NCBI GenBank assembly: GCA_034408745.1 | Contig: JAWXCM010000110.1 | Coordinates: forward strand, 1-12,987 | Direction of reading: 5' to 3' | From: JAWXCM01 sp034408745 | GTDB lineage: Bacteria > Acidobacteriota > Terriglobia > Bryobacterales > Bryobacteraceae | Length of the DNA stretch: 12,987 nt | Notes under the pieces: model-generated | Seen by the model: only the letters and a program-made list of their open reading frames with translations | Databases searched by the model: none | Told to the model about the DNA's origin: nothing | Shown here: positions 1 to 6,570 of the stretch, piece by piece | How the letters are laid out: the number at the start of each line of letters is the position of its first letter | How positions within the stretch are numbered: the stretch's first letter is position 1 | Program-made: the position numbers and the translations under genes

Positions 1-739
1 CGATGCCCTTGGCGAGCATCACGACGTCGGCGCCGACGTTGATGACGCGATAGCCCTCGGCGACCAATTCGGGGAAAGGAGCGATCAGGCCGGCGGTCAT
101 GGCAAATTTTCCATGCTTGGTGGCGGCGGCGGCCACGCGTTTGCGGGCGGCGACCACTTCCGGGTCGGACAGCTGCCCAACCTTGCCAATGCGGTGGCTG
201 AAGTCGCCCGGGCCGAACAGCAGGCCGTCGAAACCGGGCACGGCGGCAATTTTCTCCACCTGTTCGAGCGCCTCCGGCGACTCGATCTGGAGGATGACGA
301 GACGCTCCTCGTTGGAATTTTTGATATATTCGTCGGTCGAGATTAGGCAGAACTGCCCATCGATGTTGCCGCCGTCGAGGGCGCGCTTGCCCAGCGGGTG
401 GAAGCGGACCCACTCGACGATCTGGCGGGCCTCCGCCTCGCTGGCGACGTGCGGCACGATGATGCCGGTGGCACCGGCCTCAAAGGGGCGGATGTAGTCG
501 CTGTAGCTGCCGCGGCCGACGCGCACTAGCGTGTCGACGTTGTGCACGCGCGCGGCGCGGATCTGGTTCTCGAGGTTGAGCCAGTCGTTGGGCACGTGCT
601 CGGTGCAGAGCCAGACGGCGTCGATCCCGGACAGGCAGGCGATCTCAATAACGCGCGCGTCCGAGAGGTTGATTTTCAGAACCGTGGGGAGCTGGCCATC
701 ACTCAGGAGTTTTTTGACCCGGCTGGTTTGAATTTTCAT
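1..739 (-). CDS. HpcH/HpaI-family class II aldolase, 3' end cut by the window edge
   Basis: Reading down from ATG at 739 the frame stays open to the window edge, giving 246 codons; family members are about 250-270 residues, so only the last few are missing. The family cleaves 2-keto-3-deoxy acids (4-hydroxy-2-oxoheptanedioate, keto-deoxy-rhamnonate, keto-deoxy-glucarate) to pyruvate and an aldehyde with a divalent metal. Key positions are visible: TEH with His48, Arg73, the GATGIIVPHV stretch at 89-98, QIE with Glu153, and GPGD with Asp179. They line up with the catalytic His and Arg and metal ligands Glu and Asp of E. coli HpaI. The start codon overlaps the stop of the upstream oxidoreductase (ATGA), so translation is probably coupled; no Shine-Dalgarno is seen. 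Substrate unknown; beside a sugar-acid dehydratase, a 2-keto-3-deoxy sugar acid is the likeliest guess. Confidence 0.9.
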   Translation of the reverse strand, partial: MKIQTSRVKKLLSDGQLPTVLKINLSDARVIEIACLSGIDAVWLCTEHVPNDWLNLENQIRAARVHNVDTLVRVGRGSYSDYIRPFEAGATGIIVPHVASEAEARQIVEWVRFHPLGKRALDGGNIDGQFCLISTDEYIKNSNEERLVILQIESPEALEQVEKIAAVPGFDGLLFGPGDFSHRIGKVGQLSDPEVVAARKRVAAAATKHGKFAMTAGLIAPFPELVAEGYRVINVGADVVMLAKGI

Positions 740-1731
740 GGAGAAAGGGAGGAGAGGATTTCGGCGATTTCCACGCGGCGGGATTTTTCGGCACGGCTGC
801 GCAGGCCGGCGATCAGGATGGCCATAAGTTCGACCGTTTCCGTGAAGGGATACGGGGCGCGGCCGGTGCGGACGAAGTCGATGAAGCTGAGCATCTGCCC
901 GAGGAAGTTCTGGTAGGTCGTATTGCCGAAGCGTAGTGGACTCTGGCCGGCCGTGCCGCAGAGTTGCATTGTGCCGAAGGAACTCCCTCCGTCGTAGATT
1001 ACGGGCAGTGTGACCTGCACGCCGCTGCAGTGCAGCAGGTGGGCGACCTCGAAATCAGGCTGCGATTCCAGGCGGATCGACGAGAAGCCGGGACCGATTA
1101 GCAGAAAAAGCGGCTCGAGCATATGGATGCCGTAACGCTCCCAAGTCTTGGTGGTGACGCCGGCCAGCCAACGCAGTTCCCCGAGCGCGGGCTGTTCCGC
1201 CCGGCACTTCGCCAATTGGGGCGAGTAGCGCAAGCCCGAAGAAGAAAGCAATTTGGCGCCGGCTTTCTGCCAGGCGGCGAAAGTGCGCAATTCCTCCATA
1301 GACGTGGCGAGTGGTTTGTCGATGAATACTGGCAGGCCGGCCTCGATGAAAGGACGCGCGCGGCGGGCGTGATCAAAGCCATCATCAGTGGAAATCACTA
1401 CCGCGTCCACCTGCCCAATGACGTCCTCCGGGCGGGCGACGACATGGGGAATCAGGGAAGTTCGCGCCACTGAGGCGGCATCGGCGGGATTGTCCGCCCA
1501 AATGTGGGTCACCTGCGCATGCGGCACGCGCACGCTGCCCGCGGGTTCAGCCCCGAGATATTTCGGGATGACCGGGTAGGGGCACGACTCCATCGCAGCG
1601 GCGTCGTAGCCGTTGATGATGGCCGACCATGAATAGGGATGCCCGTTGCCCTCGATCATGCCGACCATGGCGATGCGCAGAATGTCGCCGCGGCTCTCTG
1701 TGGCTGGAGAGGATGCTCTGGTCTCAAGCAT
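736..1731 (-). CDS. Divergent Gfo/Idh/MocA-family oxidoreductase
   Basis: A 331-residue cytoplasmic protein. The frame extends upstream to 1998, but the extra part is arginine/proline/serine-rich antisense of the neighbouring gene, so I start at ATG 1731, which overlaps the end of the upstream gene by 8 bases; an internal Met near residue 22 is possible. The N-terminal Rossmann strand reads LRIAMVGMIEGNGH (18-31), so the usual GxGxxG loop is altered. Further marks are VTHIWADNPADAA (74-86), VDAVVISTDDG (108-118), IDKPL (137-141; Lys139 is the family lysine, with Asp in place of the usual Glu of EKP) and RYGIHMLEPL (199-208), which supplies the likely active-site His203. This matches an uncharacterised subgroup common in Verrucomicrobia and Planctomycetes. 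A sugar or sugar-acid dehydrogenase or epimerase role is inferred from family and operon only. Confidence 0.88.
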   Translation of the reverse strand: MLETRASSPATESRGDILRIAMVGMIEGNGHPYSWSAIINGYDAAAMESCPYPVIPKYLGAEPAGSVRVPHAQVTHIWADNPADAASVARTSLIPHVVARPEDVIGQVDAVVISTDDGFDHARRARPFIEAGLPVFIDKPLATSMEELRTFAAWQKAGAKLLSSSGLRYSPQLAKCRAEQPALGELRWLAGVTTKTWERYGIHMLEPLFLLIGPGFSSIRLESQPDFEVAHLLHCSGVQVTLPVIYDGGSSFGTMQLCGTAGQSPLRFGNTTYQNFLGQMLSFIDFVRTGRAPYPFTETVELMAILIAGLRSRAEKSRRVEIAEILSSLSP

Positions 1732-2743
1732 GGAGGTCACGGCAGTTAACGCGGGCGTCGGCCTTCGCGGAAGCGAGGGCGGCCAGGTTGAAACGAAGGG
1801 TTTGGGCGGCGGCCTCAAGCGTGCAGAGCCGGGTCGGCTGGCCTTCGATCTGGTCGAGGAAGGCATTTGCCTGTGCGATGAAATGGGCGTCCTGATCGGG
1901 CACGCGCAGGTCGTGCCAGGTCCAGGCGGTGTCGTTTTCGCGCAAAACACCCCAGCGCTGGCGGTGGAACTCCACACGCACGCTGCCACGCTCGGCATTG
2001 AACTGGATGGCGTTCTCCTTGGGCGACTGGAACTGGTTCATCGCGTAGCTGGTAAGCACGCCGCCATTGCGCGCGCTCACATGCACGGTGTCCTCCACCT
2101 CCACGCCGGGGATCACTTGGTGCGCGGCGTCGCAGATCAGGCTGTCAGTCGGGCCGAGCACGCTTTCGATCCAGTTGGCCGAGTGGGTGAGGGCGTCCTG
2201 GATAGCGCCGCCGCCCATACGGTGATCACGATAGTAGGTTTGCGCGTAAGCCGGGCGCAGCCGGTGAAAGGGCTGGCCCGAGACCATCACTGCCTGCCGG
2301 ACAGGGCCGAGTTCACCGCTCCGGATGAATTCCCGGGCCTTGGTCAGGAACGGATAAACATGGAAAACATAAGCCACGGCCGCTTGCGCGCGAGACTGCC
2401 GGCTGGCCTGCAGCAACTCCTCTACGTTTTGCAGCGAATGCGAGAGGGGCTTTTCGATTAGCACATGCACGCCCTTCTGGAGGGCCTTGATGGCCATTGG
2501 CAGGTGCAACGGCGCGGGTGTGCAGATCAGAATGGCTTGGTGGCGTCCACTGTTGAGGGAGGTTTCCCAATCGGTGGTCGTGGGCACGTGGTAGTTTCCG
2601 ACCATTTTTTCCAGGAGCGATGTGTTTGTATCGCAAGCGGTAACATCCGCCCGGGCGGTTTGCTGAAAGCACCGCAAATGACGCTCGCCAATGCTGCCGC
2701 AACCGATAACCAAGACCGCATGTCTTTGGTCGGATCCCCGCAT
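1724..2743 (-). CDS. Gfo/Idh/MocA-family NAD(P)-dependent oxidoreductase
   Basis: First gene of the minus-strand operon, 339 residues from ATG 2743; a TTG seven codons upstream (2764) is also in frame but less likely, because the Rossmann strand begins soon after the ATG. The N-terminal domain shows VLVIGCGSIGERH (10-22), a textbook nucleotide-binding loop, and VLIEKPL (94-100), the EKP signature with the catalytic lysine. The C-terminal domain shows GGGAIQDALTHSANW (177-191), with His187 as the expected catalytic histidine. Family members oxidise or reduce sugars, inositols and sugar acids with NAD(P). The gene overlaps the next oxidoreductase by 8 bases and lies back to back with the GntR regulator, so it probably starts the transcript for all three minus-strand genes. 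Substrate not predictable; oxidation of a sugar to an aldonate or lactone would suit the pathway. Confidence 0.92.
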   Translation of the reverse strand: MRGSDQRHAVLVIGCGSIGERHLRCFQQTARADVTACDTNTSLLEKMVGNYHVPTTTDWETSLNSGRHQAILICTPAPLHLPMAIKALQKGVHVLIEKPLSHSLQNVEELLQASRQSRAQAAVAYVFHVYPFLTKAREFIRSGELGPVRQAVMVSGQPFHRLRPAYAQTYYRDHRMGGGAIQDALTHSANWIESVLGPTDSLICDAAHQVIPGVEVEDTVHVSARNGGVLTSYAMNQFQSPKENAIQFNAERGSVRVEFHRQRWGVLRENDTAWTWHDLRVPDQDAHFIAQANAFLDQIEGQPTRLCTLEAAAQTLRFNLAALASAKADARVNCRDLHA

Positions 2744-2796
2744 ACTTTCCGAACTGGAGCTCAAAGGTGAAACGTAAAATTTGAAGTTGAAGTCAG

Positions 2797-2810
2797 ATAT
2801 ACACGCGTAT
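2797..2810. promoter_or_regulatory. Candidate operator for the GntR/FCD regulator, divergent promoter copy
   Basis: ATATACACGCGTAT contains the inverted repeat ATAC-ACGC-GTAT (2799-2810). It lies 12 bases before the preferred ATG of the regulator and about 55 bases before the start of the divergent oxidoreductase, a usual place for an autoregulatory site. The same architecture recurs at 3851-3862 before the kelch gene. FCD-type GntR regulators typically bind short AT-rich palindromes. The assignment to this regulator is inference. Confidence 0.45.
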
Positions 2811-2836
2811 TTCTATTTCAGCATGAAGAATGTCAA
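2810..2836 (-). promoter_or_regulatory. Candidate sigma70-type promoter of the oxidoreductase-aldolase operon
   Basis: On the minus strand a perfect TTGACA lies at 2836-2831, inside the first codons of the divergent regulator. Fifteen bases further is TAGAAA (2815-2810), a weak 4/6 match to TATAAT with a short spacer. The ATAC-N4-GTAT palindrome at 2799-2810 follows at once, where a bound repressor would block initiation. The -35 is convincing by eye; the -10 is not. Confidence 0.35.
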
Positions 2837-3572
2837 CTCCGATATCGCCTACACCTATATCCGGAAGCGTATCCTGAGCGGTCATTTCACGCCGGGACAG
2901 GCGTTGATGACGAAAGAACTATCTGCTGAAATCGGGGTGAGTCGGACGCCCGTGCGGGATGCGTTGCGCCAGCTGGAAACCGACGGGTTGGTGACTATCC
3001 GGGCGCGGCTGGGCGCGAGCGTCAAGACCATGGATTTCAAGGAATATCGCGAGGTTTGCGGGCTGCGCCTGGCGCTCGAGTCGTATGCCGCCGGCTTGGC
3101 CGCGCAGAATCGGACCACCGAGGAGCTGAGGGAAATTGGTCTGGCCGTCGCGGCGATGCGGCGCCTCTCGGAGCAGCTGATCTCGGGGGAAGGGGAGGAA
3201 CGGACCATACTGGACGAACTGATTCGCGAGGATGTCCGTTTCCACATTGGCATTATCGGTGCCGCCAAAAGCGACTTGCTGAAGAGGGAAGTCCTGCGGC
3301 TGCATATCATCAACCGCGTGGTTTCTGGCCCGGGGCCCTCGGCTGGCAAGGCGGTGAACAAGGCGGCTAAGAGCGCGCATCGCAAGGCGATCCAAGCCAG
3401 CCACGAGGAGATATACCAGGCGATAGAAAGAGGCGACACTGCAGTGGCCAAAAACGCGATGGAGCGCCATATTCAGGATATCATCGACACTAATATTCGG
3501 CTGATGGCACGCGAAGATCACGATTCCTTGCCGCGGCAATTGACCGAGGAAGAGCTCAGTTACACGACATAA
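2823..3572 (+). CDS. GntR-family transcriptional regulator, FCD (FadR-like) subfamily
   Basis: A 249-residue DNA-binding regulator from ATG 2823. A TTG at 2781 would add 14 residues, but the ATG places the winged helix where the family has it. The N-terminal domain carries the GntR signature: YIRKRILSGHFTPGQAL (12-28), then LSAEIGVSRTPVRDALRQL (33-51) as the recognition region. The C-terminal all-helical FCD domain (about 79-222) shows likely metal ligands Asp137 and His141 (REDVRFH), His194 (SHEEI) and His216 (MERHI), so it probably binds a metal-coordinated carboxylate such as a sugar acid. Members usually repress and are released by their pathway metabolite. Its position between the divergent operon and the dehydratase gene, plus a shared palindrome in both flanking regions, suggests it controls the locus and itself. 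Target and effector are inferred. Confidence 0.93.
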   Translation: MKNVNSDIAYTYIRKRILSGHFTPGQALMTKELSAEIGVSRTPVRDALRQLETDGLVTIRARLGASVKTMDFKEYREVCGLRLALESYAAGLAAQNRTTEELREIGLAVAAMRRLSEQLISGEGEERTILDELIREDVRFHIGIIGAAKSDLLKREVLRLHIINRVVSGPGPSAGKAVNKAAKSAHRKAIQASHEEIYQAIERGDTAVAKNAMERHIQDIIDTNIRLMAREDHDSLPRQLTEEELSYTT

Positions 3573-4047
3573 GCCGGCGCACGATTCCGACACTGGTTCG
3601 GGCATACGGTCTGGAAGGACGAGGTCCCCCAGCGTGTTTTATTGCATATACACAGAAAAACTTGTTTCGAAGGGCACTCAGCCAAGATGGCTCCACTTTC
3701 GTGAAAACGCTTACGAGAGAAGCAGAGACTATCCAAACCGGACAGAAGGCGGTGATGGTGGTGGTGCACACACGCGCCCGGCAGCCGCGGATAAAATCAG
3801 ATAATTCCCGAAGTGGGTTCGATAAGAAAACGTGCCTAATTATACACAGAATACGCACGTATACTTTATGTCTTGACTACCTCCCCATCCCCAGAACAAA
3901 GACTGGGTAAGATGAAAGCCTCCCTGCGTTTGCCGGACTGCCTCAGTCGCGCTGCCCTTGGTTGCCTTGGCAACACGTTCTGCGGCTGCGGAACCAGCAT
4001 CTGGCGCATCGCGCGAAAGGGTGCTGTTGCCGTCTGAAGATGCGAGC
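3573..4047. other. 475-base regulatory gap between regulator and kelch gene
   Basis: No convincing gene is seen. The part from 3640 to 3900 is visibly more AT-rich than the flanking genes. It holds two copies of TATACACAGAA (3647-3657 and 3841-3851), the palindrome at 3851-3862, a small palindrome AGCCA-AGA-TGGCT (3680-3692), and TGAAAACGCTTACGA (3702-3716), which loosely resembles a LacI-family operator. TATACT at 3860-3865 could be a -10 element overlapping the palindrome, but no good -35 stands 16-18 bases upstream. No clear terminator follows the regulator gene. A 41-codon ORF (3912-4037) begins with ATGAAAGCC but has no family resemblance. Confidence 0.5.
3841..3863. promoter_or_regulatory. 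Candidate operator for the GntR/FCD regulator, kelch-operon copy
   Basis: TATACACAGAA (3841-3851) runs directly into the palindrome ATAC-GCAC-GTAT (3851-3862). The second half-site overlaps TATACT (3860-3865), a possible -10 element for the kelch-dehydratase transcript. The arrangement of TATACAC next to an ATAC-N4-GTAT inverted repeat is shared with 2797-2810 in the divergent promoter. A further TATACACAGAA at 3647-3657 lacks the full palindrome. Binding by the neighbouring regulator is inferred from placement only. Confidence 0.42.
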
Positions 4048-5187
4048 ATGCCGTCGACGTCGAATAGCCCGGCCTTCCGTCTTCGTTTCCTCATCATGAC
4101 CGCATTACTCGGATCCGCCGCAGCCTCTCCTGATCCTCTTCCGCAGCCTCCCGGCCTGAACGGTTGGATACTGCTCGCGCCCTTGCCCGATCCCGTCGGG
4201 TTTGGCGGCATGCTTGCCGGCGTGCTCAACGGCCGGTTGGTGGCGGGCGGTGGATCGCAATTTCATGACAAGCCGGTGTGGCTGAAGGGCACCAAGATCT
4301 ATAGCGACCGGATCTTCACCCTAGGTGATCCCCAAGGAACCTGGACCGAGCATGCCACGCGCCTGCCGTTCAAAGTCGGACATTATGCGTGCGCTTACGT
4401 TGAGGATGCTATCTACGTGGCGGGCGGACTCGATCCGGCGGGTTGCATCAGTCAAGCATGGGAAATGCGCGCACAAGGCGTCGGTTTTGCCTTCACGCGT
4501 CTGCCGGAATTGCCCAAGACCGTGGGTTATGCGGCAGCGGCCATCGCGCAGGGTCGGCTCTATGTGCTGGGCGGCCAAGACAACCTGGCTGTTCGTATGG
4601 CGAGCACTGAGGTCTGGTCTCTTGACCTGAACGATAAATCCGCCTGGCGGCGCGAACCGGATTTGCCCGGCTTAGGCGTGTTCCTCGCTTCGGCCGCGGC
4701 GCAAGGCGGCCAACTCTATCTCTTCGGCGGCGTGCATCTCGATAGCGAGGGCAAGGCCATCCAGTCGGCGCAGGTGCTGCTCTTTGACCTCGCAAACAAA
4801 AAGTGGGAGCGTCTCGCCGACCTGCCCGAGCCGCGGGTGGCGGCGGCGACGCCGTGCGCGCTGCTGGACGGCAAGAAGGCCTTCCTGATCGGCGGCTACG
4901 ACAAGTCCTTCCCCGGCTTGCCACGCGAACATCCCGGGTTTCCGCAGCGGACTTTTGTTTACGATCTTCAGTCGCAGCGCACGGAGGATGGTCCTCCGCT
5001 GCCAAAAGCCGGCGTGACCGATCGCGACTTGTCGGGTGACGTTGGACCCGCACCCATGGTTGCCGCCCCCGGGGTGGTGTGGCGCAATCATGCCGTGGTC
5101 ATCAGCGGCGAGGTCCGCGCCTCGGCCCGCAGTCCCGGCGTGCTGGCCTGGCCGCTCGACGTTCCGCCGGAGGCCGCGAACCGTTAG
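4048..5187 (+). CDS. Secreted kelch-type beta-propeller, mutarotase/epimerase-like
   Basis: A 379-residue protein from ATG 4048. This start gives a signal peptide: arginines at 11 and 13, hydrophobic FLIMTALLGSAAA (14-26), likely cleavage after AAA. Longer in-frame starts (TTG 3958) would bury it. The mature part shows repeated kelch blades with glycine pairs near 67-69, 126-127, 175-176, 227-228 and 282-283, each followed by a conserved aromatic or Trp some 15-25 residues on. The opening WILLAPLPDPVGFGGML and the VAGGGSQFHDKPVWLKGTK stretch (65-83) resemble the cyclically permuted mutarotases related to sialate epimerase NanM. Such proteins interconvert sugar anomers in the periplasm. It precedes the dehydratase by 15 bases and is probably cotranscribed. 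Alternatives are a galactose-oxidase-like fold without enzyme activity or a sugar-binding propeller. Confidence 0.78.
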   Translation: MPSTSNSPAFRLRFLIMTALLGSAAASPDPLPQPPGLNGWILLAPLPDPVGFGGMLAGVLNGRLVAGGGSQFHDKPVWLKGTKIYSDRIFTLGDPQGTWTEHATRLPFKVGHYACAYVEDAIYVAGGLDPAGCISQAWEMRAQGVGFAFTRLPELPKTVGYAAAAIAQGRLYVLGGQDNLAVRMASTEVWSLDLNDKSAWRREPDLPGLGVFLASAAAQGGQLYLFGGVHLDSEGKAIQSAQVLLFDLANKKWERLADLPEPRVAAATPCALLDGKKAFLIGGYDKSFPGLPREHPGFPQRTFVYDLQSQRTEDGPPLPKAGVTDRDLSGDVGPAPMVAAPGVVWRNHAVVISGEVRASARSPGVLAWPLDVPPEAANR

Positions 5188-5202
5188 GCTTGTTTTCCTG
5201 TC

Positions 5203-6414
5203 ATGATGATTACCGATGTTCGCACTGTCCTTCTTACCGGGCCGTCGACAAACGACCCCTACATCCTTGAGGTCCGCAAGCGACGCAGTGCCGCTTTCAT
5301 CGAGATCATCACCGACGGCAAGCACGTCGGGCTCGGTGAAACCTACGCCGGTTATTTCTGTCCGGAGGCGGTGCCCGCCATCGTCGAGTTCTTCAAGCCG
5401 ATCCTTGTCGGCCAGACGGTCGACAACATCCCCGAACTTTGGCAGCGGATGTATCATTGCGGCAATTTTTGGTGCCGGGTCGGTCTCGGCGCGACTGTGC
5501 TCAACGGCATCGAGGCCGCTCTGTGGGACCTGAAGGGCAAGCTGATGGACCAGCCCGTGCATGCGCTGCTCGGCGGCGCCAAGTTCGACAAGCTGCCCTG
5601 TTACGCCACCGGAGGCCCGAGCAATTACCCGAAGGAGCGTTTCGCGAAGAAAATGGATTTCTACCTTTCGCTGGGTTTCCGCGCGCTCAAGGTGGGGGCA
5701 GGCAGCCGATCCCCGGAGAGAAGATTCATCGGCCGCACCCCGACGGAGGCGGCCGATTTCGAGGCCGACAAGTTCGCCTTCATGCGCCAGCATGTGGGCG
5801 CCGACGTGGGCCTTGCGATGGATGCGCACATGGGCAATCACGCGACCTATACGTGGACGCTGGATATCGCCACAGCGGTCGCGAAGGCGCTGGAACCCTA
5901 CAACCTGTTGTTCCTTGAGGAGCCGCTGCATTATACTGATCCGTGGGGTTATGCGGAGCTGTGCAAGGCGACGACGACCCCGATCGCGGGCGGCGAATGC
6001 CTCACAGCTTCCTATGAGTGGCGTGTGTTCGCCGACCAGGATTCGTTCGACATCGGTCAGCCCGATGCTTCGTTCACCGGCGGGCTCGCTGAATTCATGA
6101 AGGTTTCGCAGATGCTGGAGAAGCGCGGCCGCAAGGTCGCAACCCACGCATGGGGCGCGGGCGGTTCGCTCATGCAAAATATCCATGCCGGTTTCGCGAC
6201 GCCCAACATCTGTATCCTTGAGATACCCCCAGCGTATGCCGGCCTGCATTCGGACGTGATAGACGGCGGCATTGTTCTAAAGGACGGCTATATTCTCCCA
6301 CCGGACCGTCCGGGCTTGGGGATCGTTCTGACCGACGAGATAAAGCGCCGCTATCCCTTCGTGCCCGGCAGCGGCGAGTTCAACAGCGTCCCGGGCAAGC
6401 AACTTTCTCCCTAG
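5203..6414 (+). CDS. Mandelate racemase/muconate lactonizing family dehydratase (sugar-acid dehydratase-like)
   Basis: A 403-residue cytoplasmic enzyme of the enolase superfamily; ATG codons at 5203 and 5206 are equally possible starts. An N-terminal capping domain (about 1-130) is followed by the barrel. Expected catalytic residues are visible: Lys163 in ALKVGAG, metal ligands Asp207 in MDAHMG, Glu239/240 in LEEPL and Glu265 in GGEC, and His315 in ATHAWG. The D-x-H arrangement (Asp207, His209) recalls galactonate dehydratase, where that histidine is the general acid. The second lysine of the KxK motif is replaced by Gly165. Family enzymes remove water from aldonic acids to give 2-keto-3-deoxy acids, the substrate type of the aldolase encoded across the regulator. 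The exact sugar acid cannot be told. The TAG stop lies inside the CTAG flank of a MITE-like insert. Confidence 0.9.
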   Translation: MMITDVRTVLLTGPSTNDPYILEVRKRRSAAFIEIITDGKHVGLGETYAGYFCPEAVPAIVEFFKPILVGQTVDNIPELWQRMYHCGNFWCRVGLGATVLNGIEAALWDLKGKLMDQPVHALLGGAKFDKLPCYATGGPSNYPKERFAKKMDFYLSLGFRALKVGAGSRSPERRFIGRTPTEAADFEADKFAFMRQHVGADVGLAMDAHMGNHATYTWTLDIATAVAKALEPYNLLFLEEPLHYTDPWGYAELCKATTTPIAGGECLTASYEWRVFADQDSFDIGQPDASFTGGLAEFMKVSQMLEKRGRKVATHAWGAGGSLMQNIHAGFATPNICILEIPPAYAGLHSDVIDGGIVLKDGYILPPDRPGLGIVLTDEIKRRYPFVPGSGEFNSVPGKQLSP

Positions 6415-6546
6415 GAGCCTGTTGGACTTAGGCCTCAGTCTCAATAAAGCACCGTCTGTAGGGCGATAGTCTCAATTCAATCCGAACCTGAAGTCATATA
6501 TGCTGCTATAGACGCCTTGTGCAGCCTAAGTCCGACAGGCTGCTAG
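6411..6546. mobile_element. MITE-like element with 23-base inverted ends and CTAG flanks
   Basis: The outer 23 bases on each side (6411-6433 and 6524-6546) are inverted copies matching at 21 positions; AGCCTGTTGGACTTAGGC on the left faces AGCCTGTCGGACTTAGGC on the complement of the right. CTAG stands at both extremes (6411-6414 and 6543-6546) and would be the 4-bp target duplication of a 128-bp element. CTAG-type (YTAR) targets are known for IS5-family elements; I cannot name the parent. The inside has no ORF but contains AGTCTCAAT twice (6437-6445 and 6468-6476). The element fills most of the gap between dehydratase and receptor and could fold in RNA into a long stem, acting as a terminator or processing site. 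Confidence 0.72.
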
Positions 6547-6570
6547 ACAACCCAATAAACACAAAAAGCC

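Noticed and set aside
1732..1998. N-terminal extension of the second oxidoreductase up to 1998
   Set aside because: The extra residues are low-complexity antisense of the neighbouring oxidoreductase and precede a normal Rossmann start; ATG 1731 fits the gene overlap.
1646..2461. 271-codon plus-strand open frame opposite the first oxidoreductase
   Set aside because: Shadow of a gene with clear Rossmann and GGG-x-x-x-D-x-x-x-H motifs; no domain seen in the plus reading.
3702..3716. TGAAAACGCTTACGA as a LacI-family or cre-like operator
   Set aside because: Only a partial palindrome about the central CG, and no LacI-family regulator in the window; kept as a note in the gap description only.
3912..4037. 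41-codon ORF (MKASLRLPDCLSRAALGC...) just before the kelch gene
   Set aside because: It has an ATG and a Cys-rich tail and ends 10 bases before ATG 4048, but there is no SD, no recognisable family and no leader-peptide logic; it may be chance.
4672..6249. 525-codon open frame on the minus strand opposite the kelch and dehydratase genes
   Set aside because: It is the antisense of two well-supported genes, rich in His/Arg/Gly without domains; an expected by-product of GC-rich codon use.
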